Shown: one piece after another, positions 9,098 through 18,214 of the stretch
Numbering within the stretch: position 1 is the stretch's first letter
How the letters are laid out: each line of letters begins with the position of its first letter
Source of the DNA: G963668435 sp963668435
GTDB taxonomy: Bacteria; Latescibacterota; Latescibacteria; Latescibacterales; Latescibacteraceae
Direction: 5' to 3'
DNA length: 64,000 bases
Assembly: GCA_963668435.2 (NCBI GenBank)
Contig: CAXXSC010000008.1
Span: 992,001 to 1,056,000 of the forward strand
Program-made: the position numbers and the translations under genes
Notes under the pieces: generated by a model
Database searches by the model: none
What the model was told of the DNA's origin: nothing
Seen by the model: only the letters and a program-made list of their open reading frames with translations

Positions 9098-9126
9098 ACT
9101 ATAAATACTCTCAGTTATTCTTTCAA
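9098..9126 (-). promoter_or_regulatory. Sigma-70 promoter of the TIM-barrel gene
   Basis: Minus strand: -35 TTGAAA (9126-9121), 17-base spacer, -10 TATAGT (9103-9098), about 35 bases upstream of the start codon. Confidence 0.7.
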
Positions 9127-9175
9127 ACGGAAACGCCTGTCCCCGCTATTATTCCGCCAATATTCCTGCCCGAAA

Positions 9176-9991
9176 TCAAGGCAGCGGAACAGCCAGATAG
9201 TCTTTCAATTCATTATATGGCATATCGACTGTGAATGTCCCCTGATAATAAGGGCCTGCGACATAGGGTGGAAAATAAAAACGGAGACCGGTTTCAGTCA
9301 GCACAAAAACCGGCAGCTTGTCCAATCCCTTCATTTCGCCATTAACAGCCCAGGTGGCATCTTTCTTCTTCAACGCCTCAATACAGAAACGACCGACAGC
9401 ATCGAGATAAGCGCTGTTTTTGTCAAAAAGCGATTCAGGCTCAATTTGAACAGCCTTGTCACCCTCACGACGATACAGCAGCGAATAATAAGCCGTCATT
9501 CCGTGAGCGCCGCCTGTGAAACGCCAGTCGGCATCCAAAAAGCTGGCATATTTATCAGAAACATGGGCCGCTGTTATCTCTGCAATCCGTTCCCAGATAA
9601 AAGTCACACCCAGACCACCGGGCTGATCGGCGAATTCTTTGAGCGCCAGACCATACTCTTCCAGAGAATGTTCTAAAAAAGAATTGTGTTCATCAAGCGC
9701 CATTGTCTCGATTATTTCATTGAGATCATCCCAGAACGGGCCGCCTCCAGCAAATCGGGGATAGCTCTGTCTGACCTTTATCCTCTCGGAAGGATTAGCG
9801 CTGACAGTCACCGTATCGATTAACGTGGTCACCTGCACCTGTTTGCCTGGAGCTTTTGATACAGTGCCATTTCTTGATCCGAAGGCATTTTGGCCACCCT
9901 CTTTTCCGCAGGCAGCAAAGACAAGGACTAATAACAGGCCAGTCAGGCCGAAGTTTCGGGCATTTATCCGGATGCGTGTTTTCAAAAACAT
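9176..9991 (-). CDS. Lipoprotein with DUF3298 (RsiV C-terminal-like) domain
   Basis: 271 residues from the ATG at 9991. That start gives a proper lipoprotein signal (basic start, hydrophobic core, lipobox FAAC), whereas the frame open further upstream does not. The C-terminal 90 residues (EPESLF through to YNELKDYL) match the DUF3298 fold found in RsiV anti-sigma factors and in periplasmic lipoproteins. No sigma-factor gene is adjacent, so an anti-sigma role is not supported. RsiV-type domains bind lysozyme in Bacillus; whether this one does is unknown. It is monocistronic on the minus strand, divergent from the TetR gene at 10289. Confidence 0.75.
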   Translation of the reverse strand: MFLKTRIRINARNFGLTGLLLVLVFAACGKEGGQNAFGSRNGTVSKAPGKQVQVTTLIDTVTVSANPSERIKVRQSYPRFAGGGPFWDDLNEIIETMALDEHNSFLEHSLEEYGLALKEFADQPGGLGVTFIWERIAEITAAHVSDKYASFLDADWRFTGGAHGMTAYYSLLYRREGDKAVQIEPESLFDKNSAYLDAVGRFCIEALKKKDATWAVNGEMKGLDKLPVFVLTETGLRFYFPPYVAGPYYQGTFTVDMPYNELKDYLAVPLP

Positions 9992-10216
9992 GGAGCGATA
10001 AACCCTATATATGATGAAATAAAGAGTGAGTCGTGACGCAAATTCCCATCTGTCAATGGTAACATGAAAAACGATCCAGTGCAAGCGTTCATATTCCGAT
10101 AAAGAACAACATTACTCTGCAAAAGGGGCCAGCGGACGCAATGGAATAGAGAAATAATACCTGCCCATCCTCCCGTAAAAAAACAACAGCAGTCCAGAAA
10201 CAAACATAAAAAAGAA

Positions 10217-10256
10217 TTGACAAATACCGCAATATTTATTATTTTTGAACAAAAGA
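10217..10256 (+). promoter_or_regulatory. Promoter of TetR gene 1 with a GAACAAAAGA element
   Basis: -35 TTGACA (10217-10222), 17-base spacer, -10-like TATTTT (10240-10245). Immediately downstream is GAACAAAAGA (10247-10256), repeated exactly at 10933-10942 before the second TetR gene. It may be a regulator site. Confidence 0.5.
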
Positions 10257-10288
10257 GACATAGAGTCAATATTTCAGGATGAAGAACA

Positions 10289-10867
10289 GTGGCAAAAGAT
10301 CACGACGAAATGAGAGCAATGATAATCGAGGCGGCACGTGAGGTTTTCAGCCGTTTCGGTTACAAAAAAGCAACACTCGATGATATAGCATCGTCTTTAT
10401 ACAAAGCCAAAAGCTCTATCTATTACTATTTCAAGAGCAAAGAAGATGTTTTTAAGGCGGTCATTGATTACGAGGGCAAGCGGGCCGATGCAATTATCAA
10501 AGAGGCAGTCAGCAACGCGGGCAGTCCCGAGGAGAAACTGGCGACCTATTTCAGAACAGTAAAGGATTTTATCAAGGAAACAATCAATTATTACATGCTG
10601 ATCCAGGAAGAGATGCTCGAGGTCATGAGCTTCTCGGAGGAAATGAAACACAAACACAAAAAAGAATCCGCCGATTTCATTGCCGGCATTATTCAGGAGG
10701 GCATCAACACCGGTATTTTCGCCGATACGAATGCCCAATTGACTGCAGAAACACTAATGCTTGCCTTTGATGGTCTTTATTCCCCCTGGTACAGCAATGT
10801 CGAGATAACTGACGAACAATTTGAAACACTGATATCAATTGCCATGAACGGTATCAAAAAGCACTAA
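10289..10867 (+). CDS. TetR/AcrR-family transcriptional regulator
   Basis: 192 residues starting at GTG. The N-terminal helix-turn-helix is canonical (AREVFSRFGYKKATLDDIA then SSIYYYFKSKEDVF, residues about 14-53). The C-terminal ligand domain is helical and unassigned. It lies upstream of a second TetR gene and the RND efflux operon, so a role in efflux control is likely. The shared GAACAAAAGA element in front of both regulator genes suggests cross-regulation or a common repressor. Confidence 0.9.
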   Translation: MAKDHDEMRAMIIEAAREVFSRFGYKKATLDDIASSLYKAKSSIYYYFKSKEDVFKAVIDYEGKRADAIIKEAVSNAGSPEEKLATYFRTVKDFIKETINYYMLIQEEMLEVMSFSEEMKHKHKKESADFIAGIIQEGINTGIFADTNAQLTAETLMLAFDGLYSPWYSNVEITDEQFETLISIAMNGIKKH

Positions 10868-10932
10868 TCAGTCACGGATATCGTTTTAAAAAAACTCAAA
10901 TTTATACAATCATTATTTTTTGGCATTTTTTC

Positions 10933-10988
10933 GAACAAAAGACGAAATTGTTCAATTATTAACCATGCTGACTCGCTGTTCTCGAACA
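10933..10988 (+). promoter_or_regulatory. Inverted repeats upstream of the RND efflux operon (putative TetR operators)
   Basis: Two palindromes lie in the 130-base leader. GAACAA (10933-10938) and TTGTTC (10948-10953) are separated by 9 bases. TGTTC-TC-GAACA lies at 10977-10988, just before the start codon at 11002. The GAACAA half-site thus occurs several times here and once before TetR gene 1. Confidence 0.5.
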
Positions 10989-11001
10989 ACAGGAAGAAAC
11001 C

Positions 11002-11652
11002 ATGACACAATATTACAGCAAATCACGGGACCTGGCACGTAAACGGCATCATTTCGCCATTCTTCGCGCCGCTATGGAAGTTTTTTCCGATAAAGGATTC
11101 CACGAAGCAAGAATCGAGGACATCGCTGAAAAAGCCTCGCTGAGCACTGGTGCCGTCTACAACCATTTCAGCAATAAAAAAGAGTTGTTTTTCGAAGTTA
11201 TCGAATGGGGTGAGCATCAGCTTTTTTACCAGCTCAGCGAAGCAAGGAAACGTTGCCGGGATATTCGAAAAACTATCGAGAACCAGCTCAGAACATACTT
11301 CAGGTTTTTTGAGAAACGGGAGCAGTTTTTCAGGGTCCTTATTCAGGAGAAATATCAGTTTCATAAAGAGTTAAAAACACATTTCACAAAATGTTATGAC
11401 CAGAAAATCGAAGAATTTGAAATAGATATAAAAAGGGGCATTGAGGAAGGTATTATCAGGAACATAGATCCTCATACTGCCGCTGTGATTGTCAGCCATA
11501 TAGCGAACGGGCTCTTTTTCAACTGGATATATTCGGAGTCGAAAACAAATATCACGGATCTATACAACAAGGCAAACGACTTCATAAGCCACGCGCTGTT
11601 CAATGACAATGATTCACTTTCAAATGAAAATAACGCGTATCCTTCTGTATAA
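11002..11652 (+). CDS. TetR/AcrR-family regulator of the RND efflux operon
   Basis: 216 residues. The N-terminal DNA-binding domain is typical (MEVFSDKGFHEARIEDIAEKA, then GAVYNHFSNKKELFFEV). It is the first gene of an apparent operon: the adaptor gene starts 16 bases after its stop, and pump and outer-membrane factor follow. Local TetR repressors often sense the pump's substrates. Inverted repeats in its leader are candidate operators. AGGAAG lies 5-6 bases before the ATG. Confidence 0.92.
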   Translation: MTQYYSKSRDLARKRHHFAILRAAMEVFSDKGFHEARIEDIAEKASLSTGAVYNHFSNKKELFFEVIEWGEHQLFYQLSEARKRCRDIRKTIENQLRTYFRFFEKREQFFRVLIQEKYQFHKELKTHFTKCYDQKIEEFEIDIKRGIEEGIIRNIDPHTAAVIVSHIANGLFFNWIYSESKTNITDLYNKANDFISHALFNDNDSLSNENNAYPSV

Positions 11653-11668
11653 CCACGAAAGGGAAAAA

Positions 11669-12706
11669 ATGAGAGTCATACTTACAATCCTTACAGGCGC
11701 CCTGCTTACCGTGATCGCGCTTGGCTGCAGTAACGACGCGGAAACCCAGATCGAGGCCAAAAGCATGGAGCAGATCCATGCGGAAAACGGTGTGCCGGTA
11801 AAAACGGCCAGCATCGAAACGGGCGCATTCCAGACCGAGTACTCCTACTTCGCTGTTCTCACAGGCTATACCGAAAGCAGCGGAAATGCCATGCTTTCCG
11901 ATGAGGTCGAGTCAATTAAATACAAAGTCGGCGACTATGTCAAAAAAGACGCTGTCGTTGTGACCTTCCCCATTGACAATCCGCAGGCACAGTATTACCA
12001 GTCCAAGGTTTCATACGAGCACGCCGAGGCGACACTGAAGCGCATCAAGAGCCTCTATGATGGCGGCGGCATTTCGCTTCAGGAATATGAAAACACAAAA
12101 ACACAGTACGAAGTATCGAAAGCCAACTGGGACACGATTCAGGAAACCGTTGTCGTCAAGGCACCGGTCTCCGGTATCATCACAAAAATGTCAGTTCGTG
12201 TCGGTGATGATGTAAATCCCGGTGATGCACTCTTTACCGTATCGACCACGAAGAAACTGAAATCGAAAATATGGGTTTCAGAATCACAGATTGCCGATAT
12301 AAAGGTCGGAAATCCGGCAACAGCCACATGGCAGGGTAAAACGATCACGGGCAAGGTAGTCCAGGTCGATCTCTCGCTCAATCAGGATCAACAGGCGTTC
12401 GAGGTCATCGCCGAGTTCGACAACAGCGGCGGTGAGATGCTCAATGGTGTCAATGCGGAAATCATCCTCAAAGGCCAGGAAATTCCTGATATCATTAGTA
12501 TCGCGCGCAAGAACCTTCTCAACGACGGCGAATCTGATTATGTCTTTGTTGCCGAAAAAGGCGTGGCGGTCAAACGCCCTGTGAACGTTGGCCGCAGCAA
12601 AGGTTTCGAGGTCGAAATCCTCGACGGGCTTAATATCGGCGAGACTTTGATCATCGAGGGGCTCTCCCTGCTGAACGACAATGCAAAAATCAGTGTAAAA
12701 AATTAA
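11669..12706 (+). CDS. RND efflux periplasmic adaptor (membrane fusion) lipoprotein
   Basis: 345 residues from the ATG at 11669, chosen because AAGGG lies 6 bases upstream and the following signal peptide ends in a lipobox (IALGC). The sequence then shows a lipoyl/barrel-sandwich half (YKVGDYVKKDAVV), a short alpha-hairpin (AEATLKRIKSLYDGG...), the second lipoyl half (VKAPVSGIITKMSVRVGDDV) and beta-barrel/membrane-proximal domains, as in AcrA/MexA. It bridges the inner-membrane pump and the TolC-like channel encoded next. Confidence 0.93.
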   Translation: MRVILTILTGALLTVIALGCSNDAETQIEAKSMEQIHAENGVPVKTASIETGAFQTEYSYFAVLTGYTESSGNAMLSDEVESIKYKVGDYVKKDAVVVTFPIDNPQAQYYQSKVSYEHAEATLKRIKSLYDGGGISLQEYENTKTQYEVSKANWDTIQETVVVKAPVSGIITKMSVRVGDDVNPGDALFTVSTTKKLKSKIWVSESQIADIKVGNPATATWQGKTITGKVVQVDLSLNQDQQAFEVIAEFDNSGGEMLNGVNAEIILKGQEIPDIISIARKNLLNDGESDYVFVAEKGVAVKRPVNVGRSKGFEVEILDGLNIGETLIIEGLSLLNDNAKISVKN

Positions 12707-12748
12707 CGGACACCAGTTGAACGGTCTACTCTAACAAGGAAACGATGA

Positions 12749-15700
12749 ATGTTCTTATCAGATTTATCCATAAAGCGGCCGATCATGATGAGCATGATAC
12801 TTCTGGTGTTCTTCCTGTTCGGCGCACTGGCCTACTTCGAGATGAAGCAGGAGCTGACACCGGAAATGTCACTGCCGTTGATCACCATCCAGACAGTGTA
12901 TGGCGGCGCTGGTCCTGACGAGCTCGAATTACAGGTCACGAAAAAAATCGAGGATGAGATCGCCTCAATCAGCGGTCTCGACACAATTGAATCATATTCA
13001 ATGGAAAGTGTTTCGTTCATCCTGGTCAGATTCGAGCTGGATGTCGACGTTCAGAAAGCGCTTCTTGACGTGAAAGACAAGGTCGAGGCAATCCAGAATG
13101 ACCTACCCGAGGACGCTGACAAACCGATCGTTACACAGTACGATCCCACCAATGTCCCTGTTGTGGATATCATCCTGTCCGGCTCCCTGCCGATCACAGA
13201 GCTGTATGATATCGCAGACAAGGACCTGAGCAACCGCTTTTCACAGATTGCCGGTGTTGGTAAAGTGCAGATGACCGGTGGTCAGGAGCGTGAAATACGT
13301 GTGGAAATCGGGCCACGCACAATTTTCCAGAATTCAGTGCCAATTTCACAACTTGCCCAGATGCTTGCCGTCCAGAACATGGACATGCCCGGCGGTAATT
13401 TTAATCAAAATACCCAGGACTATTCAGTCAGGCTCGAGGGTGAGTTCGAAAAAGTCGAAGAGATTCGGGAGCTCCGGATTCAGACGCCCACAGGTATAAA
13501 GAAACTCGGCGACATCGCCACAATCACTGACAGCGGCGAGGATGTCCGGGAACGCACGACATATTTCAATAACAGGACAAAAATTGGTAATGACAATGTC
13601 ATTCAGTTGAGCCTGGTAAAAACAGATGACGGTAACGCGGTCGATATTTACAAGGCGGTCATGAAAGCCCTGCCGGATATCCAGTCGACACTGCCGGAAG
13701 GGTGCTCGCTGGATGTCATCAACGAAAGCTCCTCGTTTATTGAGGCTTCGGTCGAGGATACACTGACGAATATTTTTCTCGGTGTCGTCCTGACATCACT
13801 CGTTCTGTTCTTCTTCCTGCATAACTACCGCTCGACCATTATCATTGCGCTGTCGATGCCCATGTCAATCGTTTCGAGCTTCATGTTCATGAAAATGGCT
13901 GGCTACACATTGAACGTCATGAGTCTCATGGGCCTTTCCACCGCAGTCGGTATCCTTGTCGCTAACTCCGTGCTAGTACTTGAAAATATTTTCAGGCACA
14001 AATCTCTCGGCGAAACCAATGTCAACAGCGCCTCGAAAGGCACCGCCGAGATCGCAGTAGCAGTCATCGCATCATCGATGACCAACCTTGTGGTCTTCAT
14101 TCCGCTGGGAACCATGTCGAGCATCATCGGCAGCCTGTTCGAACAGTTCAGCCTGACTGTGGTATTCGCAACCATTTTTTCCATCGTTACGGCGTTTACT
14201 TTGACGCCCATGCTCGCGGCCAAAATCCTGCCCGAACACGACAAGAAGAAACACCCGATAGGCATGCTGCTCGAAAAAATGTTTACATCATGGGAAAAAG
14301 CCTACAAGAAGATACTCACCGTTCTTCTCCGCAGCAAAAAACGCGGAATCGTTGTTCTTTTCCTCACATTCATCCTCTTCGTATTCGGCATGAAACTCGG
14401 CGGTAATGTCGGTTTCGAATTCATGCCGACTCTCGATGAAGGCCTTATCGGCATACATGTCGAACTTCCGGTTGGGTACGAACTCGATGAAACAGCCAAG
14501 GTGCTCGAGAAAATCGAGGAACGAGTCATGCAGCGCGACGAAGTGTCTCATTCCTGGACACAGATCGGCCGACTGAGTGAAATGGACCGTGGTGTAAATA
14601 TGGCCCTTATGAAAGTCAAGCTTGTCAGTGTTACGGAAAGAACACTCTCGACAGAAGAGGTCAGCAGCCAGTTGACAAAAGACCTTGCCGACATCGTAAA
14701 CGCAAAAATCCGTGTCTCATCAATCATGTCCATGGGCACCAGTGATGCCGACATCGAATTCAACCTGACCGGCCAGGATATCGAAACGCTGAAATCCATC
14801 GAACGCGGCCTGATGGAAAAATACGGCGAGATCGAGGGCATCTACAACCTCAACTCCAGTTCACGTCCCGGCAAGCCGCAGGTAACGGTTACTCCGAAAC
14901 GCAAACTCATGGACGAAGCCGGAATCACGCTCTATGATCTTGCCATGGCGCTTCGCGGCGGTGTCGACGGTCTTGTGACCACGTATTATAAAGATCAGGG
15001 CGAGGAGTATGATATTCGCGTTTCGATGACCGATGAATCGGTCGACACGCCCGAGGAAATCGCCAATATCCCTATAATCGGAAGAAACGGGAGCTACCGC
15101 ATCGAGCAGCTCGCGAATATCGTCATCAAGGAAGGCACCAGCAATATTGACCATTACAACAGGGCCAAGAGCATCTCGTTCGGCTGTGATGTTCTGCCTG
15201 GCTATGTCATGGGCGATATCATGAATGAAATCACTGAAATAAACACTGCGACTGAGCTTCCCGCAGGTTACAGTATCCAGTTCACAGGCCTTTCCAATGA
15301 GATGCAAGAAACAATCATAGATATGCTCCGCGCATTCATCATCGCGGTGGTTTTGACGTACATGCTGCTTGCGGCCCTGCTCGAGAGCCTTGTTCAGCCT
15401 CTCTTGATTCTCGGCACGATCCCGCTGGCATTGATAGGTGTGTTCGTCGGACTGACAATTACTGGGCTTTCGCTTGATATTATCGCAATGCTTGCGATGG
15501 TGATGCTGGTCGGTATTGTGGTCAACAATGCAATTCTCCAGCTCGACTACACCAACATCCTGGTCCGTCAGCAGGGGAAAAACGTCCATGACGCCCTTCT
15601 CGAGGCATGTCCAACGAAACTGAAACCGATTCTCATGTCCAATATCGCCATCATTCTCGGTATGCTGCCGATGGCAATGGGTATCGGCGCTTCAGGTGCG

Positions 15701-15817
15701 GAAATGCGTCAGCCAATGGGTGTTGTTTCCATCGGAGGCCTCGTTGCCTCAACCATTCTATCGCTTATTGTCATTCCCATTCTCTATAACATGATCTCTA
15801 AACGAAAGGCAGCGTAG
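12749..15817 (+). CDS. RND-family efflux pump, inner-membrane subunit (HAE1/AcrB-like)
   Basis: 1022 residues, the normal length for the family. Features seen are the N-terminal IKRPIMMSM membrane entry, a first large periplasmic loop with GVGKVQMTGG, membrane segments at about 335-500, a second periplasmic loop, and a final membrane block at about 860-1015. Export of drugs, metabolites or lipids driven by protons is expected; substrate is not predictable. The start at 12749 has AAGGA 8-9 bases upstream; an earlier out-of-frame ATG is 4 bases before it. Flanked by adaptor and TolC genes. Confidence 0.95.
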   Translation: MFLSDLSIKRPIMMSMILLVFFLFGALAYFEMKQELTPEMSLPLITIQTVYGGAGPDELELQVTKKIEDEIASISGLDTIESYSMESVSFILVRFELDVDVQKALLDVKDKVEAIQNDLPEDADKPIVTQYDPTNVPVVDIILSGSLPITELYDIADKDLSNRFSQIAGVGKVQMTGGQEREIRVEIGPRTIFQNSVPISQLAQMLAVQNMDMPGGNFNQNTQDYSVRLEGEFEKVEEIRELRIQTPTGIKKLGDIATITDSGEDVRERTTYFNNRTKIGNDNVIQLSLVKTDDGNAVDIYKAVMKALPDIQSTLPEGCSLDVINESSSFIEASVEDTLTNIFLGVVLTSLVLFFFLHNYRSTIIIALSMPMSIVSSFMFMKMAGYTLNVMSLMGLSTAVGILVANSVLVLENIFRHKSLGETNVNSASKGTAEIAVAVIASSMTNLVVFIPLGTMSSIIGSLFEQFSLTVVFATIFSIVTAFTLTPMLAAKILPEHDKKKHPIGMLLEKMFTSWEKAYKKILTVLLRSKKRGIVVLFLTFILFVFGMKLGGNVGFEFMPTLDEGLIGIHVELPVGYELDETAKVLEKIEERVMQRDEVSHSWTQIGRLSEMDRGVNMALMKVKLVSVTERTLSTEEVSSQLTKDLADIVNAKIRVSSIMSMGTSDADIEFNLTGQDIETLKSIERGLMEKYGEIEGIYNLNSSSRPGKPQVTVTPKRKLMDEAGITLYDLAMALRGGVDGLVTTYYKDQGEEYDIRVSMTDESVDTPEEIANIPIIGRNGSYRIEQLANIVIKEGTSNIDHYNRAKSISFGCDVLPGYVMGDIMNEITEINTATELPAGYSIQFTGLSNEMQETIIDMLRAFIIAVVLTYMLLAALLESLVQPLLILGTIPLALIGVFVGLTITGLSLDIIAMLAMVMLVGIVVNNAILQLDYTNILVRQQGKNVHDALLEACPTKLKPILMSNIAIILGMLPMAMGIGASGAEMRQPMGVVSIGGLVASTILSLIVIPILYNMISKRKAA

Positions 15818-15824
15818 GGATACC

Positions 15825-17165
15825 ATGAAAAAACAGACCTTACATATAATGATGCTGATCGGCGCCGCTTTTCTGAACATGTCAATACTGTTCGTCGGCC
15901 CGGCTCAGTCTGAACAGTTCACGGTCGACAGCTATCTTGCGACAGTACAGCAGCACAACAAGGACCTCCTGCTTGCCGGAAAAGACAAGGATCTCGCAGA
16001 AGTTCAGAAAAAAGAAGCATTCTCACAGGCATTGCCCTCGGTCGGCCTTGAGGCAGGTTACACCCGCAACATAACCGATTACTACATGTACCTGAAGACA
16101 TCCTCGATCATGCCCGGCTCCAGCGGCTTGATCAAGGCGCCGATACGGCGTGACAATGAGCTGTCTTCGACCTTAGCGCTTCAGCAGACACTTTACAGCC
16201 CCTCTGTTGGAAGTGCGATCAAGGCCTCGAAACAGTATGACAAGCTGACAAATTACGTCTACGAGGCGACCGAGCAGAATGTCTTGACTGGTGCGAGAAA
16301 GCTCTATTACCAGTGCATTTTCCTGGAAAAAGTGCTGGATATCACGAAAGCGGCAGAAGAAAACGCCCACGAAAACTACCGAATCATGAAACTGAAATTC
16401 GATAACGGACAGGTTTCGGAATTCGATCTTCTCCAGGCGGAAACACGCTGGCGCGGCACTATTCCCGACATTCAGCAGGCGGAACGCAATCTCAAACTCG
16501 CGCTGAACTCGCTCAAGAATCTCGCAGGCATCGATATTAGCGAAGACGTCTCTCTCGATGGCTCGCTGGATGATATCCCAGTCATGCCTGAGCGAACTCC
16601 GGTTGAATCCGTGTTCAATATACGCCCCGATTTCCAGGCGCTTACCTGGGAAAAGGAGTTGCGTAAAACAAATATCGAGGCGAACAAAAATGCCTACAAA
16701 CCGAAAGTCACCGGAACGTTGGCTTACGCTTATTCGTCTCAATCAGATAAGATGAAGCTGGAAGAGGAGAATAACCTTCTGTTTGTCGGCATCAACCTGT
16801 CGATTCCGCTCTATACCGGCGGCTATCTTAACGCACAGGTACAGAAAGCCGAGGTCGAAATGAAAAAAACCGATCTCAGCATTCAAAAAAGCAGGGAGGC
16901 CATCTCCACCGATCTCGAAAACGCCTGGCTCATGTGCGAGGAGGCAATGAAACGTATCGAGTCAGCGGATACGACCCGTAAAACAGCGGAACGTGCTTTT
17001 CAAATTGCCGAGACAACGACACGCAACGGCCTTTCGACACAGCTTCAGCTCAAGGATGCCCGTCTGGCTTTCGATCAGGCAACCATAGGGTATTATTCAG
17101 CTGTTTACGATTACATCAGCGCCCGTCATGAATGGAATCTCGCGGTCGGCAAAGCTGGACTGTAA
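15825..17165 (+). CDS. TolC-like outer-membrane efflux protein
   Basis: 446 residues with a Sec signal peptide (about residues 1-30). Two repeats of long alpha-helical segments and short beta segments follow, as in OEP/TolC proteins: Asn/Asp-rich helices such as NGQVSEFDLLQAETRW and NGLSTQLQLKDARLAFDQA are the typical coiled-coil turns. It starts 7 bases after the pump gene's stop and completes a tripartite efflux system. Confidence 0.92.
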   Translation: MKKQTLHIMMLIGAAFLNMSILFVGPAQSEQFTVDSYLATVQQHNKDLLLAGKDKDLAEVQKKEAFSQALPSVGLEAGYTRNITDYYMYLKTSSIMPGSSGLIKAPIRRDNELSSTLALQQTLYSPSVGSAIKASKQYDKLTNYVYEATEQNVLTGARKLYYQCIFLEKVLDITKAAEENAHENYRIMKLKFDNGQVSEFDLLQAETRWRGTIPDIQQAERNLKLALNSLKNLAGIDISEDVSLDGSLDDIPVMPERTPVESVFNIRPDFQALTWEKELRKTNIEANKNAYKPKVTGTLAYAYSSQSDKMKLEEENNLLFVGINLSIPLYTGGYLNAQVQKAEVEMKKTDLSIQKSREAISTDLENAWLMCEEAMKRIESADTTRKTAERAFQIAETTTRNGLSTQLQLKDARLAFDQATIGYYSAVYDYISARHEWNLAVGKAGL

Positions 17166-17249
17166 TACATTTTCAGCGTGCTGACAACAAAACACGAATC
17201 GACAATATAAAGGACCTGACAATCCCTTTCACATTTACTGCAATAACCG

Positions 17250-17299
17250 TTGACACCGACCAGCCGGTCAGTTATATTTGTTACCGACCAGTCAGTCGG
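17250..17299 (+). promoter_or_regulatory. Promoter with two TetR-type operators before TetR gene 3
   Basis: -35 TTGACA (17250-17255), 17-base spacer, -10 TATATT (17273-17278): near-consensus. One imperfect palindrome fills the spacer (17255-17272, starting ACCGACCAG and ending GGTCAGT). A second copy begins with the same ACCGACCAG 28 bases further on (17283-17299, arms CCGAC/GTCGG). Repression by the TetR protein encoded 30 bases downstream is the simplest reading. Confidence 0.8.
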
Positions 17300-17329
17300 G
17301 AATAATTTTTAATGTGAAGAGGGCTTTTC

Positions 17330-17944
17330 ATGGCACCCAGACATGTCGATAAGGAAAAACGGAAGACTGATATAGCACTTGCTGCAATGGACCTTTTCGC
17401 CGAGGAGGGCTTTGAAAAGACAACGATCAGCAGCATTGCCCAAAGAATGGGCATCGGCAAAGGTACCGTATATGAGTATTTCAGCAGCAAGGAAGAGCTG
17501 ATTATCGAGGTCATCCTTACAGTTTACAAGAATTACGAGAACACTGTCAAACAGGCGGTCCAGGATTACGAGGAACCGGAAAACAAGATTCATGTGTTTT
17601 TAAACTCAAGTGTTTTCAACTTTATAAATGATCAGAAAACGATCAAGCTTTTCTTTATGCTTGCACCCTGTTTTGTTCAGAATCAGCGTTTCAAGTTCAG
17701 TCAGTCATTGGCTTATGACATGCAGCTCCGCACGAAAAACATGCTTGTAGAAATTATCAACAATGGTGTCGAGAGCGGTGTTTTCAGCAGTGAAGCCGGA
17801 AAGAACGCGGATATTGTGGCTAACGACATACTTGCTTTTATCGACGGCATCAGCATGCAGTCATATTATAGTAAAAATTATATCAACATACGGAGGCAGC
17901 TCGATTTTCACGTTGAGAACATCCTTGCGTATCTGAAGAAATAA
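17330..17944 (+). CDS. TetR/AcrR-family regulator, probably autorepressed
   Basis: 204 residues. The helix-turn-helix domain is clear (AMDLFAEEGFEKTTISSIAQRMG, GTVYEYFSSKEELI, residues about 17-60). The C-terminal domain is helical, with no recognised ligand signature. AGAGGG precedes the ATG by 8 bases. The operator-bearing promoter indicates self-control. It follows the efflux operon but has its own promoter; neither operator copy was seen upstream of the efflux genes. Confidence 0.92.
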   Translation: MAPRHVDKEKRKTDIALAAMDLFAEEGFEKTTISSIAQRMGIGKGTVYEYFSSKEELIIEVILTVYKNYENTVKQAVQDYEEPENKIHVFLNSSVFNFINDQKTIKLFFMLAPCFVQNQRFKFSQSLAYDMQLRTKNMLVEIINNGVESGVFSSEAGKNADIVANDILAFIDGISMQSYYSKNYINIRRQLDFHVENILAYLKK

Positions 17945-18022
17945 ATCCAGTGAGAAACGCTTTTCCGAACTGAATACTTACCAGGTAAAAGAATATATTT
18001 TCAGGCACAGTCATGCAACAAT

Positions 18023-18051
18023 TTGACCAATCGACCATAACAATCTATTAT
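18023..18051 (+). promoter_or_regulatory. Sigma-70 promoter of the small-peptide / ino1 region
   Basis: -35 TTGACC (18023-18028), 17-base spacer, -10 TATTAT (18046-18051). Predicted transcription start near 18058, 37 bases before the 19-residue reading frame. Confidence 0.75.
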
Positions 18052-18094
18052 TCTTTGCCTGGGACGACACCATTCAAAATACAAGGAGGCAGTC

Positions 18095-18154
18095 ATGGGT
18101 GCGGCACTGACCATTATCGGCATGAACCTGGCTATTGTCCTGCTCTTTGCTTAA
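18095..18154 (+). CDS. Candidate 19-residue hydrophobic membrane peptide
   Basis: A reading frame of only 20 codons, supported by a full AAGGAGG ribosome site 5 bases before the ATG and a near-consensus promoter upstream. The predicted peptide, MGAALTIIGMNLAIVLLFA, is almost entirely hydrophobic and could span the membrane once. No known small-protein family is recognised. It lies 60 bases before a multi-pass membrane protein gene, which might be its partner. Alternatively it is a translated leader for that gene. Confidence 0.55.
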   Translation: MGAALTIIGMNLAIVLLFA

Positions 18155-18214
18155 TACATCGTTATAACATGTAGTAATCGTTTTAACTAACCGGAACCGG
18201 CCAAGGATACCGCC

